A DNA stretch of 64,000 nucleotides from Lachnospiraceae bacterium (lineage in GTDB: Bacteria; Bacillota; Clostridia; Lachnospirales; Lachnospiraceae), in the NCBI GenBank assembly GCA_022768465.1, contig JALELZ010000017.1, forward strand, positions 1-64,000. The letters are read 5' to 3'. Below, piece by piece: positions 1 to 9,403 of the stretch. The translations under genes and the position numbers were made by a program. The stretch's first letter is position 1; each line of letters starts with the position of its first letter. Under the pieces are notes generated by a model. That model saw nothing but the letters and a program-made list of their open reading frames with translations, was not told the origin of the DNA and searched no databases.

Positions 1-26
1 GTAGCAATAGTTTTAGCCGTATTTCA

Positions 27-151
27 CCAACACTTTTTGTCCACCCTGTATCTTCTTCTAAACAACTTAAAACCGCGAATTAGCCTTATATACTTAGCTA
101 ATTCGCGGTTCAAAACAACACTTTTTGTCCTATAACCCTAAGTTGTTTTTG
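27..151. repeat. Nested inverted repeat flanked by 15-nt direct repeats
   Basis: A perfect 14-bp inverted repeat, AACCGCGAATTAGC (71-84) and GCTAATTCGCGGTT (97-110), has a 12-nt loop. It lies inside a second inverted repeat, AAACAACTTA (60-69) and TAAGTTGTTT (139-148). CAACACTTTTTGTCC occurs directly repeated at 28-42 and 116-130. No open reading frame covers the stretch. The arrangement resembles an insertion-sequence or MITE end, or an attenuator-like structure, but the window edge hides its left context. Confidence 0.6.
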
Positions 152-169
152 ATAAATGATGGCTGTATG

Positions 170-213
170 TTAAAAACGACTGCACAGAAGCCATTTTACT
201 CCTGTGCAGTCGT
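170..213 (-). terminator. Intrinsic terminator of the ABC-F gene
   Basis: A 12-bp stem, ACGACTGCACAG (176-187) with CTGTGCAGTCGT (202-213), is followed on the minus strand by TTTTT. It sits just downstream of the ABC-F stop codon. Confidence 0.85.
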
Positions 214-252
214 CTTTTATTCTTGTCTTTTATTCTGATATTATTCTTGTTA

Positions 253-1890
253 TCAGTTGTCTCCCGCATCATCGCCTGTAAGCGTGAAGGTGAAGCTCTT
301 TCTTGCGCCTTCATCGGCTGCAAGATACTCATCATAGGTAGTCATCTTATCGATGAGCTTACCGTCACGGATCTCCATGATACGGTTCGCTGTAGTCTCT
401 GTAACCTGATGATCTCTTGATGAGAAAATGATAACTCCCGGGAATCTGATAAGTGCATTATTAAGTGCTGATATAGATTCCATATCGAGATGGTCTGTAG
501 GCTCGTCAAGTATCAGTACGTTTGATCCGCTTATCATCATCTTTGAAAGCAGGCATCGAACCTTCTCTCCTCCTGAAAGGACATTTACTCTCTTCATTCC
601 GTCATCACCGCCGAACAGCATTCTGCCCAGGAAGCCTCTGACATATGTCACATCCTTCTCAGGGCTGTACTGCATGAGCCAGTCATAAATTGTATCCTCT
701 GAGTCAAACTCCTTTGTGCTGTCCTTAGGGAAATATGCCTGAGTAGTAGTTACTCCCCATTTATAATCTCCGCTGTCAGGCTTAAGCTCTCCAGTAAGTA
801 TACGGAAAAGTGTTGTCTTTGCAAGCTCATTAGGACCTACAAAGGCTACCTTATCCTCTCTTCCTATCATAAAGCTTATATTATCAAGCACTTTGACACC
901 GTCAATAGTCTTTGAAAGATTCTCAACTGTAAGCACATCATTTCCGATGCTTCTATCCGGCTTGAAATCAATATAAGGATATTTTCTGCTTGAAGGTCTC
1001 ATTTCCTCAAGTTCAATCTTCTCAAGAGCCTTTTTACGCGATGTAGCCTGCTTAGACTTAGAAGCATTAGCAGCAAAACGAGCGATAAATTCCTTTAATT
1101 CCTTTATCTGCTCTTCCTTCTTTCGGTTCGCTTCCTTCATCTGCTTGATCATGAGCTGTGATGACTCTACCCAGAAATCATAGTTTCCGGCATAAAGCTG
1201 TATCTTTCCGTAATCAATATCTGCAATAGCGGTACAAACCTTATTAAGGAAATATCTGTCATGGGAAACAGTTATAATAGTATTTTCAAAGTTGATCAGG
1301 AACTCCTCAAGCCATGCAATAGCATCCAGATCAAGATGGTTGGTAGGCTCGTCGAGAAGAAGTATATCAGGATTACCGAATAATGCCTTTGCAAGAAGTA
1401 CCTTGACCTTTATAGGGCTCGGAAGCTCGCTCATAAGCTTGTAATGCTCACTAACCTCTACTCCAAGACCTGAAAGAAGTGTTGCCGCATCTGTCTCGGC
1501 ATCCCAGCCGTTCATCTCAGCAAACTCACCTTCAAGCTCTGCAGCCTTTATCCCGTCCTCATCAGAAAAATCAGGCTTCATGTATATAGCCTCTTTTTCC
1601 TTCATAATGTCATAAAGACGCTTATTTCCCATTATGACAGTATCAAGCACAGTAAACTCATCATATTTGAAATGATCCTGCTCAAGGAATGACAGTCTCT
1701 GATCCTTGGAAATGACTACCTCTCCGTTGGTAGGTTCCAGCTGTCCTGAAAGTATCTTCAGAAACGTAGATTTGCCGGCACCGTTGGCGCCGATAAGTCC
1801 GTAGCAGTTACCTTCTGTAAACTTGATGGTAACATCTTCAAATAAAGCCTTTTTCCCGACACGGAATGTCAGATGTGAGGTTGATATCAT
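253..1890 (-). CDS. ABC-F family ATPase (YkpA/YbiT type)
   Basis: This is a 545-residue soluble protein with two ABC ATPase modules and no membrane segments, as in ABC-F proteins that act on the ribosome. NBD1 has a canonical Walker A (GANGAGKST, about residues 34-42) and Walker B (LLLDEPTNHLD), but its signature is degenerate (LPSPIKVKV). NBD2 has a canonical signature (LSGGEKVR) and Walker B (LILDEPTDHLD), but a degenerate Walker A (GPNELAKTT), and its switch histidine is replaced (SSRDH instead of SHD). A charged linker joins the modules at about residues 230-310. The start has AAGGAA six bases upstream. From family knowledge it is probably a translation factor of the YkpA/YbiT branch; a role in antibiotic resistance is possible but nothing here shows it. 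Confidence 0.9.
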   Translation of the reverse strand: MISTSHLTFRVGKKALFEDVTIKFTEGNCYGLIGANGAGKSTFLKILSGQLEPTNGEVVISKDQRLSFLEQDHFKYDEFTVLDTVIMGNKRLYDIMKEKEAIYMKPDFSDEDGIKAAELEGEFAEMNGWDAETDAATLLSGLGVEVSEHYKLMSELPSPIKVKVLLAKALFGNPDILLLDEPTNHLDLDAIAWLEEFLINFENTIITVSHDRYFLNKVCTAIADIDYGKIQLYAGNYDFWVESSQLMIKQMKEANRKKEEQIKELKEFIARFAANASKSKQATSRKKALEKIELEEMRPSSRKYPYIDFKPDRSIGNDVLTVENLSKTIDGVKVLDNISFMIGREDKVAFVGPNELAKTTLFRILTGELKPDSGDYKWGVTTTQAYFPKDSTKEFDSEDTIYDWLMQYSPEKDVTYVRGFLGRMLFGGDDGMKRVNVLSGGEKVRCLLSKMMISGSNVLILDEPTDHLDMESISALNNALIRFPGVIIFSSRDHQVTETTANRIMEIRDGKLIDKMTTYDEYLAADEGARKSFTFTLTGDDAGDN

Positions 1891-1913
1891 TGCTTATTCC
1901 TTCCGTTCTAAAA

Positions 1914-2699
1914 TTAACTCTTCTTTTTCTTATTCTTCTGCTTTTCCAGGAACAGGCCCATGCGTTCCGTTCTTGCTGGTGATAAAAAAAGCTTATCAAA
2001 AGCCTTTTTTTCTATATCTAAGGCCGTATCTATATCGGCATTTTGTCCTTCACGCATAACTGCCTTTATTGCAGCAAGTGCTTCCGGACAGCGTTCCTTA
2101 AGTCCTACAGCTATTCTGTTGGCTTCTTCAAGCACAGGAACATCGTCCGCACAGATCTTTCCGACAAGGCCAAGCTCATAAGCTCGCTGTACGTCGATTC
2201 TTTCTTCTGTCATGCAATAATATTTGGCTGCTCCGAAGCCTATAACTCTTCCGAGTCGCTGCGAACCGCCGTAGCCCGGTATTATCCCGAGAGACGGCTC
2301 AGGAAACGCAAACTGTGTCTTTTTGCTTGCGATACGAATGTCACAGGCCAATGCGAGCTCAAGTCCTCCGCCTATAACATAACCGTCCAATGCAGCGATT
2401 ACAGGCTTCGGAAGTCTTTCTATTTCACACATAAGCGCCTGACCGTTTGCTATCATCTCACGGCCGCCCTGAGGTGTGAGTGCATGCATCTCTGCAATAT
2501 CCGCTCCTGCTGCAAACGCTCTTCCTCCTGCTCCGGTAATGATAACGGCCTTTACCTCATCGTCTCTGTAGGCGTACTCTATAGCATCTCTTAATTCTGA
2601 CACAGTGTCTATGTTGAGAGCATTTAATACCTGCGGACGATTTAAGGTGATGTATTCGATACCGTCATTAAGTTCTGCAACTATATTTTCAAATTCCAT
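1914..2699 (-). CDS. Enoyl-CoA hydratase/isomerase family protein (crotonase)
   Basis: A 261-residue crotonase-fold protein, the normal length for a short-chain enoyl-CoA hydratase. The oxyanion-hole segment (GRAFAAGADI, about residues 59-68) is present, as are both family glutamates, in GGGLELALACD and FPEPSLGIIPG. The likely reaction is hydration of crotonyl-CoA or other short enoyl-CoAs, as in butyrate metabolism, but no other butyrate-pathway gene is adjacent, so the substrate is open. The C-terminus is lysine-rich (EKQKNKKKKS). It lies 23 bp upstream of the ABC-F gene and could be co-transcribed with it. No strong Shine-Dalgarno sequence is visible. Confidence 0.88.
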   Translation of the reverse strand: MEFENIVAELNDGIEYITLNRPQVLNALNIDTVSELRDAIEYAYRDDEVKAVIITGAGGRAFAAGADIAEMHALTPQGGREMIANGQALMCEIERLPKPVIAALDGYVIGGGLELALACDIRIASKKTQFAFPEPSLGIIPGYGGSQRLGRVIGFGAAKYYCMTEERIDVQRAYELGLVGKICADDVPVLEEANRIAVGLKERCPEALAAIKAVMREGQNADIDTALDIEKKAFDKLFLSPARTERMGLFLEKQKNKKKKS

Positions 2700-2759
2700 A
2701 AGTATTTATACCATTTGTAATCGGGAATTTCCTGCTCAGTCTATGTTTATTTAACCGTC

Positions 2760-2809
2760 AGACAGATGAACCCCGCTATTTATCATTAAATACTGAAGTC
2801 CATCTGTCT
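2760..2809 (-). terminator. Hairpin downstream of argS
   Basis: AGACAGATG (2760-2768) pairs with CATCTGTCT (2801-2809) immediately downstream of argS. The loop is long and the U-tract is poor, so termination is uncertain. Confidence 0.4.
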
Positions 2810-2822
2810 TAAAGTCTTATTT

Positions 2823-4613
2823 TTACATTTTTTCAGGTGCGCTGAAGCCGAGCATATTTATGCTATCTGAAAGTACTCTGCGTGTAAGCTCAAGCAAAGC
2901 TATATATGCCTTCTTAAGCTCAGCATTTTCTTCCGAAAGGATCTTTACATTGTGATAGAAGCTGTTGAAAGCATTTGACAGTTCATAGATATACTGGCAA
3001 AGCTTGTGTGGTGCCAGCTGTGTCCAGGCCTGTCTTGCTGCTTCATTATAGCGCATAAGCACAAGTGCAAGTGCTCTTGCATCCTTAGAGGCGGCAACCG
3101 CCTTTGTGATAAGCTCCGCAGAAGCAGAACCTGAGTTTTCGTCAGCTGTCATGCCTAATGCCTCTGCATATTTTCTCAGAATGCTGCCGATACGAACTAT
3201 CGTATAAAGAATGTAAGGACCGGTATTTCCTTCAAAGCTTGTAAAGCGCTCCATATCAAAGATATAGTCCTTTGAAGCCTGATTTGAAAGATCTCCGTAT
3301 TTAAGCGCCGCAAGTCCTACAGTCTTTGCGATCTCTCTTGCCTCTTCCTCTGATATTTCATTATCATTTCTTGTGGCTCTTATCTTTTCGTAAACAGCAT
3401 CTGAGATGTCCTTTATCAATATCTCAAGTCTCATGACTCCGCCGGCTCTTGTCTTAAACGGCTTTCCGTCCTTACCGTTCATGGTGCCGAAGCCAAGGAA
3501 ATCAAGTGTTTCCTCCGGTCTTACAATGCCTGCCTTCCTTGCCACTCTGAAAAAGCTCAGATAATGCAGACTCTGTCTCTGATCCGCAACATAGATATAG
3601 GCATCAGGCTTATATAAAAGCTCTCTTTCAACAAGTGTAGCAAGATCCGTAGTAGCATAAAGCGCAGAACCGTCACTCTTTCTTACGATGCATGGAGGTA
3701 TTTCCTTGGTATCACTTTCCTCCTGAACATCTACTACCAGCGCTCCTTGTGACTCATATGCTATGCCCTTCTTCTCGAAATCTGAAAGCATATCAGGAAT
3801 ATACTTCTGAGCATCTGACTCACCCTTCCAAAGCTCAAAATGAACATCGAGTGAATCATAGTTCTTCTTAAGATCGGCAAGTGAAAGTTCCATGATCCTC
3901 TTCCAGACAGCCATGCATTCAGGGTCTCCGCTCTGAAGCAGTGATGTAGCATTAAGAGCTCTCTTTTTAAATTCTGCTGCAGCCGGTGTGAGCGTCTTAC
4001 CGTCTGCCTCTGTTTCCTTTGATTTCTTAGAGGCTGCCGGATATATCTCTTCAAGGTCTGCGATGCCGAATTCCTTCTGGTTTCTGTCTTTGAGCTCCTC
4101 AATGATGAGACCCATCTGCAGTCCCCAGTCTCCTAAATGAACGTCTCCGATCATTTCGTTGCCCATCCTGGCACCGATACGCTTTAATGCTTCACCGATA
4201 ACGGCTGAGCGAAGGTGTCCGACATGAAGAGGCTTTGCAACATTGGCTCCGCCGTAGTCAACTATGATCTTTTTCTTTTCCGGATCCTTTATAAGTCCTG
4301 CATCAGGATCCTCCTGCATGTCAAAAATATAGGATGCTATAAACTCATCCGACATGTCTAAGTTGATAAAGCCCGGCATGCAGGCCTCTGCCTTTGAGAA
4401 TGCCTTATTGTCTTTAAGTATATCAGCTACCGCATTGGCGATATCTATAGGCTTTTTATGCTCCTTTTTAGCAAGTGCCATTGCACTGTTGCACTGGTAC
4501 TCACAAAGGTCAGGTCGGTTACTTACATTAACACGACCAAAGCCGGCCCCAAAGCCGGCTTTTATAAATGCATCCTCAAGTATTGCATTAAGTAAATCGA
4601 TTGTATTGGTCAT
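2823..4613 (-). CDS. argS: Arginyl-tRNA synthetase
   Basis: A 596-residue class I aminoacyl-tRNA synthetase that charges tRNA-Arg. The N-terminal ArgS domain (about 1-110) is followed by the nucleotide-binding HIGH box (KPLHVGHLRS, about residue 129). The KMSKS region is replaced by a divergent loop (GKDGKPFKTRAGG), which is usual for many ArgS enzymes. The C-terminal helical anticodon-binding domain ends in DSINMLGFSAPEKM. The start has AGGGA at good spacing. It follows efp by 14 bp, so the two are probably co-transcribed. No T-box leader is visible. Confidence 0.97.
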   Translation of the reverse strand: MTNTIDLLNAILEDAFIKAGFGAGFGRVNVSNRPDLCEYQCNSAMALAKKEHKKPIDIANAVADILKDNKAFSKAEACMPGFINLDMSDEFIASYIFDMQEDPDAGLIKDPEKKKIIVDYGGANVAKPLHVGHLRSAVIGEALKRIGARMGNEMIGDVHLGDWGLQMGLIIEELKDRNQKEFGIADLEEIYPAASKKSKETEADGKTLTPAAAEFKKRALNATSLLQSGDPECMAVWKRIMELSLADLKKNYDSLDVHFELWKGESDAQKYIPDMLSDFEKKGIAYESQGALVVDVQEESDTKEIPPCIVRKSDGSALYATTDLATLVERELLYKPDAYIYVADQRQSLHYLSFFRVARKAGIVRPEETLDFLGFGTMNGKDGKPFKTRAGGVMRLEILIKDISDAVYEKIRATRNDNEISEEEAREIAKTVGLAALKYGDLSNQASKDYIFDMERFTSFEGNTGPYILYTIVRIGSILRKYAEALGMTADENSGSASAELITKAVAASKDARALALVLMRYNEAARQAWTQLAPHKLCQYIYELSNAFNSFYHNVKILSEENAELKKAYIALLELTRRVLSDSINMLGFSAPEKM

Positions 4614-4627
4614 CTTGATCCCTATAA

Positions 4628-5182
4628 TTATACTCTCTTTAAGTACTCAGCTGTACGTGTATCGATCTGGATCTTGTCTCCGATGTTAACGAAAAGCGGA
4701 ACTGCAACCTGTGCACCTGTCTCAACGATAGCAGGCTTTGTAGCACCTGTAGCTGTATCTCCCTTGAATCCAGGCTCTGTATCTGTGATCTCAAGCTCTA
4801 CGAACATAGGAGGCTCTACTGAGAATACGTTTCCCTTGTATGAGCAGATCTTGCAGATATCGTTCTCCTTGACGAACTTCATAGCATCTCCTACAACGTC
4901 CTCAGGAAGTGCGATCTGATCATAAGTCTCAACGTTCATGAAGTTGTAGCTTCCGTCATTGTAAAGATACTGCATATCAACTCTGTCGATACGTGCACTT
5001 GGGAACTTCTCTGTAGGTCTGAAGGTCTTCTCTACAACACCGCCTGAGATAACATTCTTAAGCTTTGTTCTTACGAATGCTGCGCCCTTACCCGGCTTAA
5101 CGTGCTGGAACTCAACGATCTGAAGTACCTGTCCGTCGATCTCGACTGTTACACCATTTCTGAAATCACCTGCTGAAATCAT
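4628..5182 (-). CDS. efp: Elongation factor P
   Basis: A 184-residue EF-P, which rescues ribosomes stalled on proline stretches. The ORF track starts 20 codons earlier; I place the start at [10 protein letters not shown] because GGAGG lies eight bases upstream and the family begins here. The loop that enters the peptidyl-transferase centre reads KPGKGAAF, with the modifiable lysine at residue 32. The three beta-barrel domains span the full length, and the C-terminus [11 protein letters not shown] is typical. The next gene downstream is argS. Confidence 0.96.
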   Translation of the reverse strand: MISAGDFRNGVTVEIDGQVLQIVEFQHVKPGKGAAFVRTKLKNVISGGVVEKTFRPTEKFPSARIDRVDMQYLYNDGSYNFMNVETYDQIALPEDVVGDAMKFVKENDICKICSYKGNVFSVEPPMFVELEITDTEPGFKGDTATGATKPAIVETGAQVAVPLFVNIGDKIQIDTRTAEYLKRV

Positions 5183-5273
5183 TTGTTTTTCCTCCGAATT
5201 ATATATTGCCTTTTTCTCCTGCCGCCCTATACAACCGGCCACAGGTAATTATTATAAAAATGACTAATCTATT

Positions 5274-5792
5274 TTAGCTAAAATACTCGTCAAATGCAAG
5301 TTGTTTATCCTTAAAGAACTTGATTATAATAGGTTTTTCGAGTATTCTCTTGAATTTTATTTGAATTTCATCGGTTTTTCGGTCTATGGGACGTACCAAA
5401 ATGCTGTATATGCCAGCTCTTTTAGCTCCTATAATATCCGTAAATATCTGATCCCCGAAAAACAGAGTGCTGTTTTTATCTGATCCGCAAAGTGACATTG
5501 CTCTCTCATAGCCGTCTTTTTTGGGCTTTCCTGCCTTATAGACATAAGGGACATTAACGCTTTCACAAAAGGATCTCACTCTCGGTTCTTTGTTGTTTGA
5601 CACTGCACAAAGCTTAAAGCCCATACTCTTTAAGCTGTTAAACAGTTCCTTCGCCTTATCATCCGCCGGTGCGCCATGCGGCACTATTGTATTATCAATA
5701 TCAAAAAGTATCGACCTTTTACCTTTATTGTAGGCTTCCTTAAAGTCGTAATCCACGATGCTTTTTACATACTCATCCGGGTAAATCCTCAA
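5274..5792 (-). CDS. yqeG: YqeG family HAD IIIA-type phosphatase
   Basis: A 172-residue HAD-superfamily phosphatase. Motif I is FDIDNTIV (about residues 30-37), the motif II serine is in CAVSNNKE, and motif III/IV is FFGDQIFTDIIGA. Length and order match B. subtilis YqeG. Its start overlaps the nrdR stop by four bases, indicating translational coupling. The physiological substrate is not established. Confidence 0.9.
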   Translation of the reverse strand: MRIYPDEYVKSIVDYDFKEAYNKGKRSILFDIDNTIVPHGAPADDKAKELFNSLKSMGFKLCAVSNNKEPRVRSFCESVNVPYVYKAGKPKKDGYERAMSLCGSDKNSTLFFGDQIFTDIIGAKRAGIYSILVRPIDRKTDEIQIKFKRILEKPIIIKFFKDKQLAFDEYFS

Positions 5793-6298
5793 GCCTCTGC
5801 CTTCTTTCTGCCTGCGGCATCACTTGTTTTTCTTCCTGCTGCCTTATCTGTCTTCAGCAGCTTTCCGATCTCATCAATGAAGGTATTTACATCCTTAAAT
5901 TCTCTGTAAACGCTCGCAAACCTTACATAGGCAACCTCGTCTACATCCTTAAGCTTCTTCATGACCTTCTCGCCTATTACAGATGTAGGTATTTCCTTTT
6001 CGCCTAAGGCAAAGATCTCATTTTCAATATCATCGATCATTGCTGAGATCTGATCTGTGGAAACAGGTCTTTTATGACAGGAACGAACTATGCCGCTTTC
6101 TATCTTGGAGCGGTCATAGGATTCTCTGCTGTTATCCTTTTTTATGACCATGAGCGGCATCGTCTCAAGCTTTTCATAGGTAGTAAAACGCTTAAAGCAG
6201 GCTTCGCACTGACGTCTGCGTCTGATTGATGTATTATCATCGGCCGGTCTTGAATCAATAACTCTTGTATCATCCGATCCGCAAAACGGGCATTTCAT
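5789..6298 (-). CDS. nrdR: Transcriptional regulator NrdR
   Basis: A 169-residue nucleotide-sensing repressor of ribonucleotide reductase genes. The zinc ribbon (CPFCGSDDTRVIDSR ... CEACFKRFTTYE) is intact at residues 3-50, followed by the ATP-cone. The last 20 or so residues (AAGRKTSDAAGRKKAEA) are a low-complexity tail beyond the usual family length of about 150. Shine-Dalgarno GGAG is well placed. It overlaps the gene on either side by four bases, so DUF975 gene, nrdR and yqeG form one unit. No nrd gene is in the window. Confidence 0.96.
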   Translation of the reverse strand: MKCPFCGSDDTRVIDSRPADDNTSIRRRRQCEACFKRFTTYEKLETMPLMVIKKDNSRESYDRSKIESGIVRSCHKRPVSTDQISAMIDDIENEIFALGEKEIPTSVIGEKVMKKLKDVDEVAYVRFASVYREFKDVNTFIDEIGKLLKTDKAAGRKTSDAAGRKKAEA

Positions 6299-7443
6299 AC
6301 GTTTTCTCCTTTATCAATGATATCTGTACTTACAGTTACTTCATTATCTTCTTTAAAATCATCTTTTGGCAGCCTGGTGCTGTTATCAGAAGCTTCCTCG
6401 GATCCATAACAAGCATCCTCATTGAGGGTTTCTGAATTATCAGTTTCATTTACTGAAACATTCATTTCAGGCTCTAAAGTATTTATTTCAGGTTCCGAAG
6501 CACTCATTTCAGGCTCTGTATCGTTTGCCTCAGACTCCGAAGCAATTGTTTTTGTCTCAATAACTTTTGCTTCAGCCTCAATATCTCCTGTTTCCGATCC
6601 TGCCTCAGTTACTGCTGCTGCGGCAGCTCTTTTTCTGTTCATCTCATCCTGAACAGATCCCGGAAGCTGCCAAAGCGTTTCCTCAGCCGCCATATAAAAA
6701 ACTATCTGAGAGCATCTGATATACGGTGTGATCCACAGCATTGCAAACGGACAGATCATACCAATAAGGCTCCACGGCAAAAAGCTCAGATACATAAACC
6801 AGAAGGCCTTAAGCTTCTTTCCCTTCATCAGAGATCTTGATAGCTTAAGTGAACCGAGAACACCTTTTTCCGGTCTGTCTACTGCGATCAGTTCACATAA
6901 GAACAGTGCACACGCAAGATATACAGTTATGAGGAACAATATTATATTTCCCACGATGTAAACCGCATCAAAAATATAACCATTGTCAAAGAACAATATG
7001 CGGAATCTGTACAGCATTCCCCACACCTGTGTGAGCAGTGTGCAGACATATATAAGGGCATATTTCACAAGCCCCGTGAGAACCAATGTCCATGTTCCTG
7101 CCCCGTGTCTGAAGCCGTAAAAGATATTGCCGACACTGTATTTTCTGCCTCTTAAAATGTTTATAAACAGTTTTGTCTGTCCGTAATAGAAAAACAAAAC
7201 AAGCAGGGTACCTCCTGCGAGAAAGAGCGTGAACAATAAAGAGCAGATAATGACCATTTTCAAATCATACGGCGCATGTCCTATAACATTGCCGTAATAA
7301 AGTGCAAAACAAAGCGCAGCTGCCGCAAGCATATAAACCAGTATAGTCAAACATGAACTTATAAGCTGAGCTCCGATAACGGTTGAGTATCTGCCAAGCA
7401 GGTTCTGTCTGGCATGTGATTTGCATTCACTTACCTTTATCAT
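6295..7443 (-). CDS. DUF975 family membrane protein with acidic tail
   Basis: A 382-residue integral membrane protein. The N-terminal ARQNLLGRYSTVIGA segment is the family hallmark. About six hydrophobic segments lie within residues 25-240. The last 120 or so residues are a Ser/Glu/Thr-rich, presumably cytoplasmic, disordered tail with a loose EPEM/EPEI repeat. SD AAGGA precedes the start. Function is unknown for the family. Confidence 0.85.
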   Translation of the reverse strand: MIKVSECKSHARQNLLGRYSTVIGAQLISSCLTILVYMLAAAALCFALYYGNVIGHAPYDLKMVIICSLLFTLFLAGGTLLVLFFYYGQTKLFINILRGRKYSVGNIFYGFRHGAGTWTLVLTGLVKYALIYVCTLLTQVWGMLYRFRILFFDNGYIFDAVYIVGNIILFLITVYLACALFLCELIAVDRPEKGVLGSLKLSRSLMKGKKLKAFWFMYLSFLPWSLIGMICPFAMLWITPYIRCSQIVFYMAAEETLWQLPGSVQDEMNRKRAAAAAVTEAGSETGDIEAEAKVIETKTIASESEANDTEPEMSASEPEINTLEPEMNVSVNETDNSETLNEDACYGSEEASDNSTRLPKDDFKEDNEVTVSTDIIDKGENV

Positions 7444-7463
7444 AATGATATCCTTCCGTTACA

Positions 7464-7814
7464 TTAATGCATAGCTTTGATGGTGAAGAACAGCGCAAAC
7501 TGATCAAGGTCTGCGCCGTCATAAAGTTCGTAAGCTATAGCTTCCCACATTTGCATAACAGCTCCGGCAGCGAAAGCTATCACAAATATAATCACAAGCA
7601 GCCCTATGAGAATGCTTATTCCGGCCAGAACGATGCTAAGCACCGATAAGCCGTTCATTTTAGAAGAGCCTCTTGAAAGACAGGAAAGCGTTACCGCCAT
7701 GCCGGCATTAAAAGGTATCAGCATAACGGTCCAGCAGGTCAGCACCGACAGAATGCCGAAGATGAGTCCTGCTATACAAAGTCCGTTCACTTCGGCTTTT
7801 TTATTGCTGTCCAT
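7464..7814 (-). CDS. DUF4190-like small membrane protein
   Basis: A 116-residue protein with two hydrophobic segments (about 13-45 and 57-88) separated by a short polar loop, typical of DUF4190 proteins. GGAGG lies seven bases before the ATG. It is 20 bp upstream of the DUF975 gene and probably in the same operon. No function is known. Confidence 0.7.
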   Translation of the reverse strand: MDSNKKAEVNGLCIAGLIFGILSVLTCWTVMLIPFNAGMAVTLSCLSRGSSKMNGLSVLSIVLAGISILIGLLVIIFVIAFAAGAVMQMWEAIAYELYDGADLDQFALFFTIKAMH

Positions 7815-7861
7815 ATCGTTCCTCCGTTTTGTATTTAGAAAAACCGTCTGCTAAAAACAAT

Positions 7862-9328
7862 TTATCTGCAAAGCTTAGCGATGCACATAGCATAAATGAC
7901 TGCAGCTTCCTTAAGCTCGCTTATAGGCATAAACTCATTAGGCCCGTGCATGCGTGTATCTGTTGTCTCTGCAACAGCTCCGAATGCAACTCCGTTTTCT
8001 ATGTCATGAACATAGGTTCCGCCGCCGAGTGCAACGCATGAGCCCTTCTTTCCTGTTACAAGCTCATACTGCGCAAGAAGAGTTTTGACAAAATCAGACT
8101 CTGAGCTTACGACGTGCGGCTGCTTAAAGGAATATTCAAATGTGAATCCATTCTCCTCAATAAGCTTTGCTGCCTTTAATATAGTATTGTCCTCGTCCGC
8201 AAGTATAGAAGTTCTTGAGTCGAAAACAATGCTGATATGCTCTTTATCAGCTATGAAAATGTCAGGTGTAATAGTTGTCTTGCCTGACTCGGCATCCTCT
8301 AATGCTATACCAAGGCCCTCACCGTAGAAGTCACCGTAAGGGAACAGTTTAATAAGTGCTGCTATTTTTTCGTTAATGCTGCTGTTTGCAAAGCAAAGCT
8401 CAGAAAGCACATTGAGAAGTATTATTCCTGAGTTAACGCCCTCCTGAGGTGTAGATGCATGAGCGCCCTTACCTACTACAGATATCATTATGTCATTTTC
8501 AGCTGTACCCTTTTCGGCATCATCACCACAGCTGGCTGTATTGATCATATACTCGGCTTTGATCCTGCTGCCGGCATTATCGATTGCCTTTTTAACCTCG
8601 GCCTCATCAAAGCCTCTTACTATTGCATAGCCCTTTCCAGGAACTATATTAGTAGTATCTCCGCTTTCCAACTTTACAAGCTCCTTAGCTGCCTGAACCG
8701 AATCAGCTTTTTCTGAATTATCTTTAAAGTATGACAGGAGCTTTCCTCTGAACTGTCCCTTTTCAATATTTATTACAGGAAATTCTCCGTCAGGGCTGAA
8801 GGTCATAGGTGCAGGCTGCTCCACTGCATAGTAATGAGGAATATCCGATGATCCGCATTCCTCGTCGGAACCAAGAATAAGTCTGCAGTTTTTGCTTGCC
8901 TCAATGCCAAGCTCTTTAACAGCTCTCATAGCATAAAGCGCTGCCATTGCAGGTCCCTTATCATCAGATGAGCCTCTTCCGAATATCGCTCCGTCTATAA
9001 CCTTAGGCTCAAACGGCTCTGTTACAGTCCAGCCGTCTCCTGCCGCAACTACGTCCATATGTGCAAGGATATCAAGGCACTTTTCGCCCTTATTCATATC
9101 TGCAGAAATAACACGGTTTGCGTACTCTTTTGTTCTGAAGCCATAGCCTGAACAGATCTCCTTTGCAGCCATAAGCGCCTTATAAGGTCCCTCTCCGTAA
9201 GGTCTTTCGTCTGTCTCTTCTGTTTTTACAGAATTGATACGGCAAAGCTTCATGACATCTTCTGTCATTTCATTTTCGTGCTCATCTATGTATTTCTCTA
9301 TTAATTCCTTGAGTTCTAAATCAGTCAT
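7862..9328 (-). CDS. pepV: M20 family dipeptidase (PepV/Sapep type)
   Basis: A 488-residue zinc metallopeptidase. Metal-site segments are visible: LAHMDVV (His/Asp), GRGSSDDKGP (Asp), GSDEECGSSD (catalytic and metal glutamates), FSPDGEFP (Asp) and the C-terminal HGPNE (His). The inserted lid/dimerisation domain lies between about residues 190 and 390. Length matches PepV (about 470). It probably hydrolyses dipeptides in the cytosol. SD GAGGG is seven bases before the ATG. It appears monocistronic. Confidence 0.88.
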   Translation of the reverse strand: MTDLELKELIEKYIDEHENEMTEDVMKLCRINSVKTEETDERPYGEGPYKALMAAKEICSGYGFRTKEYANRVISADMNKGEKCLDILAHMDVVAAGDGWTVTEPFEPKVIDGAIFGRGSSDDKGPAMAALYAMRAVKELGIEASKNCRLILGSDEECGSSDIPHYYAVEQPAPMTFSPDGEFPVINIEKGQFRGKLLSYFKDNSEKADSVQAAKELVKLESGDTTNIVPGKGYAIVRGFDEAEVKKAIDNAGSRIKAEYMINTASCGDDAEKGTAENDIMISVVGKGAHASTPQEGVNSGIILLNVLSELCFANSSINEKIAALIKLFPYGDFYGEGLGIALEDAESGKTTITPDIFIADKEHISIVFDSRTSILADEDNTILKAAKLIEENGFTFEYSFKQPHVVSSESDFVKTLLAQYELVTGKKGSCVALGGGTYVHDIENGVAFGAVAETTDTRMHGPNEFMPISELKEAAVIYAMCIAKLCR

Positions 9329-9403
9329 TGTTTTCCCTCATCATTTTCATATATTTTTCTGAACTATATATATAATACACATTAAAATACAGGCTTTCAA
9401 GGA

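Noticed and set aside
2043-2594. 183-residue plus-strand ORF opposite the crotonase gene
   Set aside because: It is a shadow of the crotonase gene, which has all family motifs; the plus-strand translation is cysteine-rich and unstructured.
5183-5242. Extra 20 residues at the N-terminus of EF-P
   Set aside because: The family begins at [15 protein letters not shown] lies exactly in front of that codon, and the extension is not EF-P-like.
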